A stretch of DNA of 64,000 nt from assembly GCF_963678635.1 (NCBI RefSeq), contig NC_087062.1, positions 43,538,395 to 43,602,394 on the forward strand. Reading direction: 5' to 3'. Shown here piece after piece: positions 46,348-55,403 of the stretch. The stretch's first letter is position 1. The number at the start of each line of letters is the position of its first letter. This DNA comes from Symsagittifera roscoffensis (taxonomy: Eukaryota; Xenacoelomorpha; Acoela; Convolutidae). Under the pieces are notes generated by a model, which had not been told where the DNA came from, ran no database searches, and saw only the letters and a program-made list of their open reading frames with translations. The translations under genes were made by a program, and so were the position numbers.

Positions 46348-46355
46348 CGTATCAG

Positions 46356-46651
46356 CGGAAAAGCACACGAAAACGGAGGATCCCCTCTTCGGCTGGACAG
46401 CAACAGACAGGCCACTCGAGATTCCGCCAGATAATTTAGACCCTCACCATCGACGGGGACGTCAATAAATGTTTTTGTCCGGTGAGTGGTGGTAGGGTGG
46501 TGGCGGAAAAGCACACGAAAACGGAGGATCCCCTCTTCGGCTGGACAGCAACAGACAGGCCATTCGAGATTCCGCCAGATAATTTAGACCCTCACCATCG
46601 ACGGGGACGTCAATAAATGTTTTTGTCCGGGGAGTGGTGGTAGGGTTACCC
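46356..46651 (+). repeat. 148-bp tandem duplication after the second integrase
   Basis: The segment from cggaaaagcacacg (46356) recurs at 46504. Its junction is at the gtggtagggt stretch. It contains an aataaa and noncoding sequence. Confidence 0.9.
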
Positions 46652-46665
46652 ACACTGAAAATTTA

Positions 46666-47197
46666 ATGATAAAGAAACTGAAGGAAGTGAGAGAAACGAA
46701 TGGACTGGAACTGGATGGGGAGGAGGCTGAGCCTACCATAGGACGGAATTTCAAAACGAAGTTTGAAATACCAAACGAATACTCGGAAAACATCCTGATA
46801 ACGGATAGTGACTTCATTCTGTCAGACAGGACTAGCGCAATCTGTATCACGGCGGACATGAGTTTCAAATCAAGACTGGAGGCCGACTTCAAGAGAGAGT
46901 ACCAGAACGTGGAGTTTCTGTTTAGGCAGATACCGGGGCTGGGAGGAATGGCTGCGCTTCCCAGTGACGAGGGTCAATGACAGGAACACGATCGATCCTG
47001 AACACGTGATGTTGGCACTAACAAGACTACGAGACTTCATGATCGAAAGAAGAATAACGGAGGTCTCAATGCCGGTCCATGACCCGAACAGGTGCAAGCT
47101 GAGCCCAAGGGAACTATATGCTATCCTACACGTGGTCTTCGCAGAAACTGAGATAATGGTACATCTGCACAAGAAATACTACCTGAGTATCGCCTAA
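46666..47197 (+). pseudogene. Macro (TARG1/OARD1-like) domain, degenerate
   Basis: Two frames, 46666-46980 and 46964-47197, give together about 170 residues. After a 45-residue lead come TSAICITADMSFKSRLEADF and KREYQNVEFLFRQ, then (second frame) TRVNDRN, MLALTRLRDFMIERRI, TEVSMPVHDPNRCKLSP and VFAETEIMVHLHKKYYLSI. Order and spacing match the macro fold of TARG1-type ADP-ribosyl hydrolases (strand-Asp-loop, F-K helix, S-M-P, V-F ... I-x-V end). The glycine-rich loops that bind ADP-ribose (G-x-G-I-A and G-C-G-L-D in TARG1) are replaced, and a strand is lost at the frameshift. Binding or catalysis is doubtful. Identification is by eye. Confidence 0.6.
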
Positions 47198-47573
47198 GTC
47201 GGCTACATGGGGGTCTTGAGTTGGGCATGAAGGGATCTCAAGTTAGGTATTGGGGCACGGAACAGGTAAGAGAATCTTAAAAGTGATTGGCATGACAGTT
47301 AAATTTTAAATGATTGATGGTGCTAAAACATAAAATGAATCTGCATGCCCTTAGAACACTTCCAATTGAATTATTTTAGTAGAACAAAAAGGATAAGGTT
47401 TTAACTATAATGGCAGGGGGGTATTAGGTTAGGAACATAGCATTTTAGTCTAAAGATCAAGTTTTATTTTCAGATTGATTTGGTAAAGTCAAATTGACTA
47501 CCCAACTATACTCAACTGAAAGAAAAAATAAGGTATTGAACGAACCCACAGTCAAGCAACACTTGAAAAAGTT
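47198..47573. other. Spacer between macro-like gene and SGNH ORF
   Basis: It is AT-rich and noncoding, with no gene seen. It contains isolated cttgag and ctcaag hexamers (47210, 47236). Confidence 0.5.
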
Positions 47574-47677
47574 AATTCTCAAGTACTCAAGTTGGTACGG
47601 TAATTCTCAAGTGGTTCGGTAATTCTCAAGTGGTACGGTAATTCTCAAGTGGCACGGTAATTCTCAAGTTGGTACGT
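47574..47677. repeat. ~20-bp tandem repeat (ggtacggtaattctcaagt)
   Basis: About five units of ggtacggtaattctcaagt lie just before the coiled-coil ORF. Each unit carries the ctcaag hexamer that is frequent across the whole element. Confidence 0.9.
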
Positions 47678-48444
47678 GCGCAAGATCATCCAGAGATTTT
47701 AAAAAATGGCAGATCGATTCTGAAGAGGCCCACGCTTGATGAATTATACAGACGCTTGAGGGATCTGGATTACACCCAAGTGGATGAGAGAATGGCGGTG
47801 ATGCTGAACGCCATCCTCCAATTGGAAGAGCAGGGTGAATGCAGGGAGTCTGCAACAGAAGCGGTTTTAATGGTCGGCTACACCACTGATTCCATATCCA
47901 ACCAAGAGCAAACCAGAAGGCTGTCCTGGAATGTGGATGGAGGAGTGAGGGGATTCGACTTGACGAGGAATCCTAGCTTGAGCAATAACACCGAGTATGG
48001 CGCAGGGGAGTTCACACTACCAAACAGATCATCACCAAGGTCAGCGGGCCAACACACGAGTAAGACACCCTCTATGACGCGAGAGCAGCAAAAGGAAGAG
48101 GCGTATCCTGACCTCAGTAGTCTGAAAAGAGAACTTGAGAGGACACAGAGTGAGAGAAACAAGACGAATCTCGACCGGGATCAAGCGAAGCTTGAGAGGA
48201 ATCAAGGAGAGAGATCAGGCGGTCATTGAAAAGGGAACTCGATATGCTGAAGGCCGAGCACCAGCAAGAACAAATCATGGTGCGAGAGAATGCGGCGAAT
48301 TGTGAACAGCTGAAGTCGGAACTTGAGAGGATCCAGCGGCGACAACGCGAGCTCGACGTGCAGAAGGGAGCCAGGCCCAAGGAGCGAACGGCCGCCGGTT
48401 CAAGACCAGAGTCACGTATGGAAGTGGATGAGGCTCCCAGATAG
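47669..48444 (+). CDS. Coiled-coil N-terminal part of the SGNH protein (copy C)
   Basis: Two frames (47669-48229 and 48226-48444) overlap by four bases. The first has RPTLDELYRRLRDLDYTQVD near its start, then a Ser/Thr-rich middle and a heptad-rich end (SLKRELERTQSERNKTNLDR). The second continues with KRELDMLKAEHQQEQIM and KSELERIQRRQRELDV. This is probably one long coiled coil broken by a single frameshift near 48226. It ends in a TAG at 48442, and the next frame starts 40 bases later in phase with the SGNH protein. By position it is the N-terminal oligomerisation part of that protein. Confidence 0.6.
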
Positions 48445-48483
48445 AAGGAACGGTTTAACCTAGACCGCGCGGCTCAGGAACAC

Positions 48484-50256
48484 ATGAACGAGGGGTTGGA
48501 GGTATGGATACCGACTGAGTCAACGTCCTCCCTGCATGGTTTAGAGACACAACCGATACGCCCATTGATGGACGTCGCACTGCCGGGGTATACTCCGAGT
48601 TCAACCCCGAGCGGCAGTCATGTGAGCGGGAGCTCGTCGCGTTTGAGAGAATTGAATGAGAGACTACAGCTAAGAAATAGTGAGAGTCCAGCCAGAGTGG
48701 AGTTACCCCCGACTTGGAGGGAGCAACCGATCAGGAGTGTGGTAATCTCAAGTTACAAGAAGAACACGGAGGGCAGATACCACAGGCACAATCGCATGGA
48801 TTGGAGCACAGCACAAAGAGTCAGGAGGGATTGCTTCCACGACGCGGCTTGGGTGGAATACTATACGCAGCCACGTGTGCCGGAGGGTACGGTCCACCTA
48901 ATCATAGGGGACAGCCTGCTGCGGGTGCTGACCCGGATTCAGTCGCAATGGCAGAGTGGGATCTTGAGTTTCGCTGGAGCTGCAACGCCACAAATATTAG
49001 CATCACTTGAGATGCTAGGGATGGCAAGAGTATACACGGTAACTCTAATGATCGGGACTAATGACGTGTCCAGGGGGGAGTCAAGGAAGGTCATGAGGCT
49101 ACATGACAAGATGAGCGGCATCCTTGAGGAGTTACTGATTCAAATGGATCCTGCCATACTCACAGTGTGTACCATCCCTTACAATATGAAGGCTGACCGA
49201 AACGCGATGGAGATGAATACGAAGGTACGGAACCTGAACGAAGTAGTCAGGCAAATACATCAGAGGAGTGTCCTTCCCATTGGATTGCTGGATGTAGCCG
49301 AGCAGATGGAGCGAGCTGCCTTCCCCGACGATGCATCCTCAGATGGAATCCATTTTGACAGGCCTAGGGGGATGGAATGGTTGAATGACGTTTTCCAAAG
49401 GCACATAAGCGCGTTGGAGGCAGACTTGCTGGAGACGGCCCAATTCACATTCGGCCCACCTCCAAATCCCTCTTTCCTCGCCTCAAGAACTCTATCCAGT
49501 CGCCTGGGGGCGAGGGTCGATTCGAGAGACAGCTCGAGAAGTAGCCGGAACAGATTACCGGGTGCCGCACCGATGGAGGCCGAGGAAGCAACGTCACCAA
49601 CACCCCAGAGTTCGGTAGTGTCCTCGGTGGTAGTGGTAGAAAGCAAAAGGGTGGAGAGACCGGCGGAGACAAGCCGGTATAGATATCTGGAGAAGGTAAA
49701 GGAGCTGGACTTGGAGGACCTGGAGTGCAGACAAGAGTTGGCGGAAGCTCTGGGCCTCGAGCGTGTGTCACACGAGGATTTAAGTAGACACCAGTGCGTG
49801 GACTGGTTGAAAGCCCACGAAACGATTTTCTCAAGAGCGAGAATGATGGAGACGGCGGATCTGACTGCGATTCCCACGAGATCAGTCATGGGACCTATCA
49901 ACTACAGACCTCTCAAGTTGCTGGGGAGTCCGGGACTCATAGTGGAGCCCCCTAAGCACCGAACGAGCATTGCCAGAATCAGGTTGGCAACTCCAGCGCA
50001 GTTGAGGGTGGTGGACAACTATTGGACCCAAGAGAAATGGAACTGCCAGATGCCGCTTATGAGGGTACGAGATTGGCGGTTGACCCTAGATATGGGAAAC
50101 GCTGCGGGAACGTCAATTGGCCAAGACTTTGGCAGTTTACGACAGAGCAGATCCAGTTGCCGCAAAGGTGATCATCGTGGCGGGATCGGACTTCGAGGGA
50201 ACGTCTCCCATGTTGTTCTGGCCGGAGACCTTGATATACTCGCTGCCAGGGGCTGA
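48484..50256 (+). CDS. SGNH-hydrolase domain protein of the giant element
   Basis: 590 residues. HLIIGDSLLRVL (block I, Ser 144), SFAGAATPQ (block II, Gly 165), MIGTNDVSRG (block III, Asn 193) and SSDGIHFDRP (block V, Asp 287 and His 290) make a complete SGNH/GDSL signature with the expected spacing. The active site therefore looks intact. Before it is a low-complexity N-terminus, and after it (residues 310-590) a Ser-rich linker and an unrecognised domain with RYRYLEKVKELDLEDLECRQ. SGNH enzymes act on ester bonds. Some LINE ORF1 proteins carry one, but in an LTR element it is unusual. The start is the ATG at 48484. The true N-terminus may be the upstream coiled coil. The last ~45 residues are out of frame. 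Confidence 0.8.
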   Translation: MNEGLEVWIPTESTSSLHGLETQPIRPLMDVALPGYTPSSTPSGSHVSGSSSRLRELNERLQLRNSESPARVELPPTWREQPIRSVVISSYKKNTEGRYHRHNRMDWSTAQRVRRDCFHDAAWVEYYTQPRVPEGTVHLIIGDSLLRVLTRIQSQWQSGILSFAGAATPQILASLEMLGMARVYTVTLMIGTNDVSRGESRKVMRLHDKMSGILEELLIQMDPAILTVCTIPYNMKADRNAMEMNTKVRNLNEVVRQIHQRSVLPIGLLDVAEQMERAAFPDDASSDGIHFDRPRGMEWLNDVFQRHISALEADLLETAQFTFGPPPNPSFLASRTLSSRLGARVDSRDSSRSSRNRLPGAAPMEAEEATSPTPQSSVVSSVVVVESKRVERPAETSRYRYLEKVKELDLEDLECRQELAEALGLERVSHEDLSRHQCVDWLKAHETIFSRARMMETADLTAIPTRSVMGPINYRPLKLLGSPGLIVEPPKHRTSIARIRLATPAQLRVVDNYWTQEKWNCQMPLMRVRDWRLTLDMGNAAGTSIGQDFGSLRQSRSSCRKGDHRGGIGLRGNVSHVVLAGDLDILAARG

Positions 50257-52189
50257 ATTGAACCAAATGTTAACCCTGGTGGTCGCGATAAAATCGGAGA
50301 TGCCTTGCGAGCCCGAGCTACTACTGTTTGCAGGAATGAATGACCACCTGCATGCGTCTGGGTTTCTTGAGCAACTCAAGGGCAATGAGCCGGCGCCAAA
50401 GAAAATCTGGGAAGCTATCCAGACGTTGTTTACAGCGATGAATGAGGTGCAGGAGAACGTCGCCTCACGATTTGGATCTAAGACAAAAGTGGTATTCACG
50501 ACGTCCCCCGGGTACGCGAGCATGCCTCCCTCTCTGCAGTTTCTGTATGCGGTTCTGATCTTAATAGCCGAGGGGAATGCATGGCGGATCCTGATGGCAG
50601 CTCCCAATCGAGAGTTGGAACCGACGAACTTGAGGCTTCGCAAGTCAGAACTGGCGCCGGCGTGGATGGATGTGTCCCACGCGTCGAGGGGCTTCTATGA
50701 GTTAGCAGTTATCCTAATTGTATTGGATGAAGTCCTCTTGCTAGAGATATTGAATTTCGCCAGACAACTCAAGTTCAGTCCGGCTATAGGGGATGACCAC
50801 CCAATAATAAGTCACTTGACGGCCAGCTTGTGGTTCCGAAGTATGGATTTGACCATCACGAGCTCCACCAGTAAGTCAAGGGGACCAAGTAATGAGAGAA
50901 AAAATGTGGCTGCAACTGAAAAGCAACTAGAGTCGATGGTGTACCGACTGACGCAAGAATGAGGCAGGTGGCCGTTCCTAACACCAAGGCTAGAAAACGC
51001 CACAGAGAAGACAAAGGAGAACGCCCCACCTCTTGTGAAGCAGATCTGGAGATTCCTTGAGGAGCAGTTGGAAGTGGCCGAGAGCAGGAAGATGACGGTG
51101 ACCAGGTTCGTCACAGCTGCCAACGAGGTCACAATTGGAGGGTTCTGGAGGGAGCACGCAAAGGGTGAGCTGAAGACGAGGAGGGATCACGAGATTCTTG
51201 AGTTCTTGAGTCCTTGTTGGGGAAAGGAGTTCATGGCTGGAGTGTTTAGTGCAAAGCAGACTATCTTTGGAGCCTTTGTACAAGAAATCCTGAACATGCC
51301 CATCAGCCTGTTGTTGGCACTGTACCTGGTTTACCCGAGGTACCTATTCAATATGGGTCCAGCGTACATGTTCAGTCGGGGTGTGGAAACACTCCGGATT
51401 GACGGGTATCTGGCACTGGTGCTCCTGACCCATGGTGAACTGGTGTCATTTCATCGACTTACGAAATATGGGGAGCCCCTGTCGATGGGAAAAACCAACT
51501 CGAGCATTGACACCTATTCATATAAGTGTGCTGCAGGGCTAAAGACGCTGCTAGTGCAGTACCTCCTGATGCAGAACCGACACCTGACTGGTGAGGAGAA
51601 GAACCCAAAGACGAGAGATGAATGGAGGAAAGTGAATGGGGACAGGCCTCTGTTGACAGACCTGTGCCTGGCAATGAGATCGGACCCCATGGGGATAATC
51701 CGGGGGCTGGAGGAGGTCGTAACCTGCATTTATGGACCGGCCGTGACATACGCGTTTCCAGATCCTCTGGTGACAGCTTATCGCTACTCCGTGACACACT
51801 TGAGCCTCTTAAGTATACTGGATGGGACGACACTCAATTGGTGTCAGCAAGAGGTGCTGAGGGCACAAATGAGCAACACGGTGCTCTTCGGAAAAGTGAA
51901 GGATCCAGAGTTGATGGTGTACAATTTCCGAGGACAACTGCAGTGTAGGATGGGAGGTAAACGCGAAGGCCCCATCGAAACTTACCCCAAGTTCTGGAAC
52001 AAAAATCCCCTGACGGCGAGTGGAAAAGAGGTCTTGAGAATTCCCGCATGGAAGAAGAGCTTCGAGTTGGTGAAAAGGGAGCTAGAGGCAATAGATCTTG
52101 CCAGCAATCATTCCCGAGTTCCCAACGGTCTGAGAATAACCCTGGGAATGAACAGTTCGCGAGAGCAGCGGCGGAGAGGAAGCAAATGA
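50117..52189 (+). CDS. Second SGNH-like domain and unknown domain (copy C)
   Basis: One frame of about 690 codons, interrupted only by a TGA at 50960-50962. The first part has KVIIVAGSDFEGTSPMLFWP (Gly-Ser-Asp where active enzymes have Gly-Asp-Ser), LLLFAGMNDHLHASGF (GxND block, Asn 75), VVFTTSPGYASMPP and VLDEVLLLEILNFARQL. It lacks a D-x-x-H block, so it looks like an inactive SGNH fold. Copy A has the same substitutions. After the TGA: IWRFLEEQLEVAESRKMTVT, FWREHAKGEL, YLVYPRYLFNMGPAYMFSRG, THGELVSFHRLT and PMGIIRGLEEVVTCIYGP. This part is not recognised. The upstream SGNH frame overlaps by 140 bases in another frame, pointing to a frameshift around 50110. No ATG is available at the start, so it was probably one polyprotein with the upstream SGNH. 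Confidence 0.7.
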
Positions 52190-53379
52190 AATTAGCCGAT
52201 GGCTGGGATCCCCTGTTCATCGGCTATACCGCAGCGGTCTATTTTCACACCTGTGATATAAAAATAAACTCATGGAGGACTCAAGCGAAGAAGATGAGAG
52301 GCTCAATGCCCCCAAAATTTGAGGAGCGAGAGATCTCGAGAACGCTTGATCGGGCGGGTTTGGAGAATATGTTACCGGTGTGGGACGATGGCAGGATGAT
52401 TGTAGAAGAAGGACACCTTGCGCTAACAGACGGAATGAAGTTTGCCACGAGAAAATACCGGGCGCCTTACGGACTGGAACAGGTGGAGATGAGACAGGAA
52501 GGGAAGGAGCTGGATGCGGCATGCCCGTTGTATGTGGCTCTGACGGAATATAAGAAATCGGATCCAACGACACCATCACCCCTGTCAGTGGGCACCCCTG
52601 GAGACAAAAGAAGCGGCCCCGTAGAAGATCGGTTCAGGAGGATACTTGAGAGAAGGAGAGTCGAGTCAGGAGAAGAAAGCATGGATGAGACTCTCAGTGA
52701 GGCAGGAGAGGAGATGGAAGTGGGGAACACGCCTGAACCAAAACCAGCAGAGGAGGATTTCACCACTCAAGAACTGTTGAAAGATCTGAGCGGAGAGGAT
52801 TGGGGAGACACTGCCACGCCACCTCTGACCTCATTTCCCCGCAAGAATCTAGAGTTGCCACTGACGAGTGAGACTTCCAATATGGGAATGATACTCTTGA
52901 GTGCAGAGGAGAGCGAAAAGAATACCTTCGAGGGAAACAAGACCATGTTCCTAGGGACTCTGGATGAGAACGCTTGGCGAGAATTCTTGAGAGAGTTTAA
53001 TCGAGAGGTGAATAGCGAGATCACACTAGACAATTTCAAAGAAGAACTGTCGAGCACGGTGGTGAAGTTCGGTGAGCCTGTCCTGATGGGAACAGGTCTG
53101 GATGAAAAGGCAAGAGGAGAGCTGCTGAGCAAGATGGTCGAATTGAGAAAGGTGCCACTGAAGACCAAAGAAGACGAGTGTAAAGACAGCTCTACTCTGA
53201 AACAAAATACTGTCAATAAAATAATTGAAGATGTAAAGGGGGATAAGGTTGAGACTAGTAATATAATTAAAAGTACTAATATCCTTAAGGCTCGAGCAGG
53301 GGGGGGGGCAAGAGTTGGAAGGGTTGGATGGAGACAAAGAGGTCGAATCAGTGATGATAACGGCAACGCCCCCAAGTAA
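52048..53379 (+). CDS. Large unknown acidic ORF (copy C)
   Basis: 443 codons. The homologous protein appears to begin around residue 38 (FARAAAERKQMKLADGWDPL, FIGYTAAVYFHTCDIKINSW), where it continues the previous frame after a shift near 52160. A basic and aromatic segment, FATRKYRAPYGLEQ, is followed by a long Glu/Ser-rich region (residues 170-290) and MFLGTLDENAWREFLREFNR. The C-terminal tail after the run of G at 53299-53308 is out of frame. The earlier copy (A) shows the same blocks. I recognise no family and suggest no function. Confidence 0.55.
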   Translation: MEEELRVGEKGARGNRSCQQSFPSSQRSENNPGNEQFARAAAERKQMKLADGWDPLFIGYTAAVYFHTCDIKINSWRTQAKKMRGSMPPKFEEREISRTLDRAGLENMLPVWDDGRMIVEEGHLALTDGMKFATRKYRAPYGLEQVEMRQEGKELDAACPLYVALTEYKKSDPTTPSPLSVGTPGDKRSGPVEDRFRRILERRRVESGEESMDETLSEAGEEMEVGNTPEPKPAEEDFTTQELLKDLSGEDWGDTATPPLTSFPRKNLELPLTSETSNMGMILLSAEESEKNTFEGNKTMFLGTLDENAWREFLREFNREVNSEITLDNFKEELSSTVVKFGEPVLMGTGLDEKARGELLSKMVELRKVPLKTKEDECKDSSTLKQNTVNKIIEDVKGDKVETSNIIKSTNILKARAGGGARVGRVGWRQRGRISDDNGNAPK

Positions 53380-54064
53380 AGACGTGAAGTCTCGCAAGAG
53401 AAAGAGAGAGGTAGAAGGGTTGGGTAGTCCTTCGGCGGACGCATTCTCAGAGAAAAACCTGAGAGAGACGGCTCCCATGGTTCTGGCACGGTGGAAGACA
53501 GCAGCCTACAAGAGTAGCTACGAAGCAAGGAAATTGCTCGACGTAGAAAGAGAGATGGAGGTTTCCACCAACTCGACAACGGAAGAAGACTTCAAGCCCC
53601 AGAGGACGAAGATGAAACGAGGTTTGACGAGTGGGCAGACATGGGAAGTAGACGTTGAAAAAGAATGGGTCTCAAATAAACACCAGGCCACTGGGAAGCA
53701 AGTAACTAGTGATCCTCTTGTGAAGAATAAAACGAGGAACACCTCCCGGCCATGGTGGGTGGCCCTGGAATCATTGACGGAACTGGAAGACTGCCTAAAG
53801 AAACTCGACAGTGGAGTGTCACGCAAGCGACGCAACTGGGCTACCCAGCAGAAGGCTGAGATTAAAAAATTAGAATTGGGGAGCCAACTGAAGAGAACTT
53901 GGCAGAACTTGTTAAGGGATCATTTTAAAGAAGCGATGAGGACATCCTCATCGGCGTCGCCGTTGATGGCGAATCCCTTCGTTAGAACAGCGGGACAATT
54001 GATGTTCGCGTGGAGCCTGGTGGGAATAGAATTAGAAACGCTGACCTCGCATGACAAGTTGTAA
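53315..54064 (+). CDS. Unknown basic ORF (copy C)
   Basis: 249 codons, probably continuing the previous protein after slippage in a run of about ten G at 53299-53308. It contains KDVKSRKRKREVEGLG, a cluster of basic residues that could be a nuclear localisation signal, then RWKTAAYKSSYEARKLLDVE, WWVALESLTELEDCLKKLD and SRKRRNWATQQKAEIKKLEL, and ends NPFVRTAGQLMFAWSLVG. It shares the RKRK start and the end segment with copy A. No known domain is seen. It stops at TAA 54062, and similarity to copy A continues in a shifted frame. Confidence 0.5.
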   Translation: MEGLDGDKEVESVMITATPPSKDVKSRKRKREVEGLGSPSADAFSEKNLRETAPMVLARWKTAAYKSSYEARKLLDVEREMEVSTNSTTEEDFKPQRTKMKRGLTSGQTWEVDVEKEWVSNKHQATGKQVTSDPLVKNKTRNTSRPWWVALESLTELEDCLKKLDSGVSRKRRNWATQQKAEIKKLELGSQLKRTWQNLLRDHFKEAMRTSSSASPLMANPFVRTAGQLMFAWSLVGIELETLTSHDKL

Positions 54065-54101
54065 CTGACTGGGTGGAAAAAGTCTAGATATATATCAAGC
54101 A

Positions 54102-54620
54102 TTGATGCAACACATTGCTAGGAATAACTCAGGCTTGAGCCTGGCAAGGAGAAAAGACGCTACTTGTTTCTTGAGGTGGATAATGTCGGTGATGACTGAC
54201 AGCACCATCCTAGCAAGTCAACAAAGAGCAATCGGGAGTATGGCAGTGGAAAGGAGAATCTCAGCAGTCATCTTGAATGTATACCAGAGTACTGGGATAG
54301 AAAAGGAGAATGGTTCCAGGCAGTCTCTAGAGAGCCACAGAAAGTTAGACGAGATACGGAGATTCCACAACAAGAAATTTGAGGAGGGAGACGACGTACA
54401 CCGTAACTTGGCCTCGTCAGGAGAGTACTTGAAACCCAATAAGAAGGGAGAATATCAGTACGTGGCTGGAGTGATGGGGATGGCGCAAAACCCTTTCCTG
54501 GACTCGGAAGCTGGAGGCGCTCACCGGAACTACGAGGTAGCGGAGCTACTAAAGTTTTGGACAGAGAAGATAGTGGAAATAGACACAGTAGAGAGAGAGA
54601 CAGACCGAGCTTGGGCTTGA
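54102..54620 (+). CDS. Unknown ORF with conserved helical core (copy C)
   Basis: 172 codons. SLARRKDATCFLRWIMSVMT and RKLDEIRRFHNKKFEEGDDV match copy A (3661-3984). KKGEYQYVAGVMGMAQNPFL matches copy A around 4040-4080. Hydrophobic and charged residues alternate as in a helical domain. No recognised family. The next similarity to copies A and B starts only at about 54900, so the C-terminal part of this protein and the start of the next are disrupted here. Confidence 0.5.
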   Translation: MMQHIARNNSGLSLARRKDATCFLRWIMSVMTDSTILASQQRAIGSMAVERRISAVILNVYQSTGIEKENGSRQSLESHRKLDEIRRFHNKKFEEGDDVHRNLASSGEYLKPNKKGEYQYVAGVMGMAQNPFLDSEAGGAHRNYEVAELLKFWTEKIVEIDTVERETDRAWA

Positions 54621-54733
54621 TTCTCGAGAAAACACCAGAGGTGATAAGCGTGCCGCGCTCAAGTAAAAGAGTCGAGCTGAAGATGGGTAACGGGAATGGC
54701 ATGTTAGTCACGAATCTGGGAGTGGTGTAGAAA

Positions 54734-55403
54734 TTGCTAAGGCCTTCTTGGTGTCCACATCCCCATGCGAGCCTGATCGAGGAAGTCACGGAGCGAGTGA
54801 GGTTAGCACCGGCGGAGGACGAAGATCTGGCAACATTGAGTATAGTGCTCAAGCTGATCTTGCCTCAGGTGAAGGAGTCAAGCGAAGCGACGAGTAAACT
54901 AGGGTCGGTGAAGAAAATGGAGCCGGGTAGTTGTCTTGACTCGACGTCTGCAGTCACTGGAGAGGCTAGAGTCTGAACACTATTTGGTAACCGCGTTGAG
55001 CGTGGAGTCATGGCCCGGGGTGTTGCAGGTAACCCAGAAACACATCAAGAGCTGGAAGGTTCGACTTGAAGCGGAAATGGGATTTCCTATGAGCGAAGCC
55101 TATGGTCTGCCTCTAAATGCGAAGTCCTTAGTGGGGTCAGTGATGGCCAACCTATGCGGCAGCCACTACCCATTGCACATGGCGATGGTGGATGTGTCCA
55201 GCCAAAGGATATTAATAGACAAGGCCTTCTCAGTACCCAAGTGTGTAAGACTGGCTCGGATGTCGCATCATTCACACAAGTTGTTGAGGAAAATCCGGGG
55301 AACAGTGCCGAGAGAACAGAGGGATGTTTTGAGTGAAATCCGGGGGGAAGACTTTTGGGCTTGGAAAATGAAAACGCAAGTGACCACGAGAGACAAAACG
55401 TGA
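54734..55403 (+). CDS. Unknown ORF (copy C)
   Basis: The frame 54734-54976 ends with KKMEPGSCLDSTSAVTGEAR. The shifted frame 54936-55403 reads HYLVTALSVESWPGVLQVTQ, KHIKSWKVRLEAEMGF and LVGSVMANLCGSHYPLHMAM. Compared with copies A and B (VEPGSCLAKVCGLEG ... LVTALGF), a segment between EPGSC and the LVTAL motif is missing in copy C, so the gene here carries a deletion plus frameshift. No known domain. Confidence 0.5.

Larger units (their letters stand above)
44545..46660 (+). repeat. Integrase block, second tandem copy
   Basis: The second 2,115-bp unit, followed by an additional 148-bp duplication at 46504-46651. After it the sequence runs on into the macro-like gene, so this copy keeps the original downstream junction. 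Confidence 0.9.

Noticed and set aside
41979..46640. Recurring gtccggggag as an internal polypurine tract or old element end
   Set aside because: The same 10-mer occurs inside the pol frame at 41979 and 42030 as ordinary codons, so its presence after integrase and before the 3' LTR is not specific enough.
52767..53579. 270-codon minus-strand frame opposite the unknown ORFs, and similar minus frames at 43668-44075 and 49260-49901
   Set aside because: They are rich in Ser and Leu as expected for antisense of Glu/Lys-rich coding. The + strand frames are conserved in copy A and these are not.
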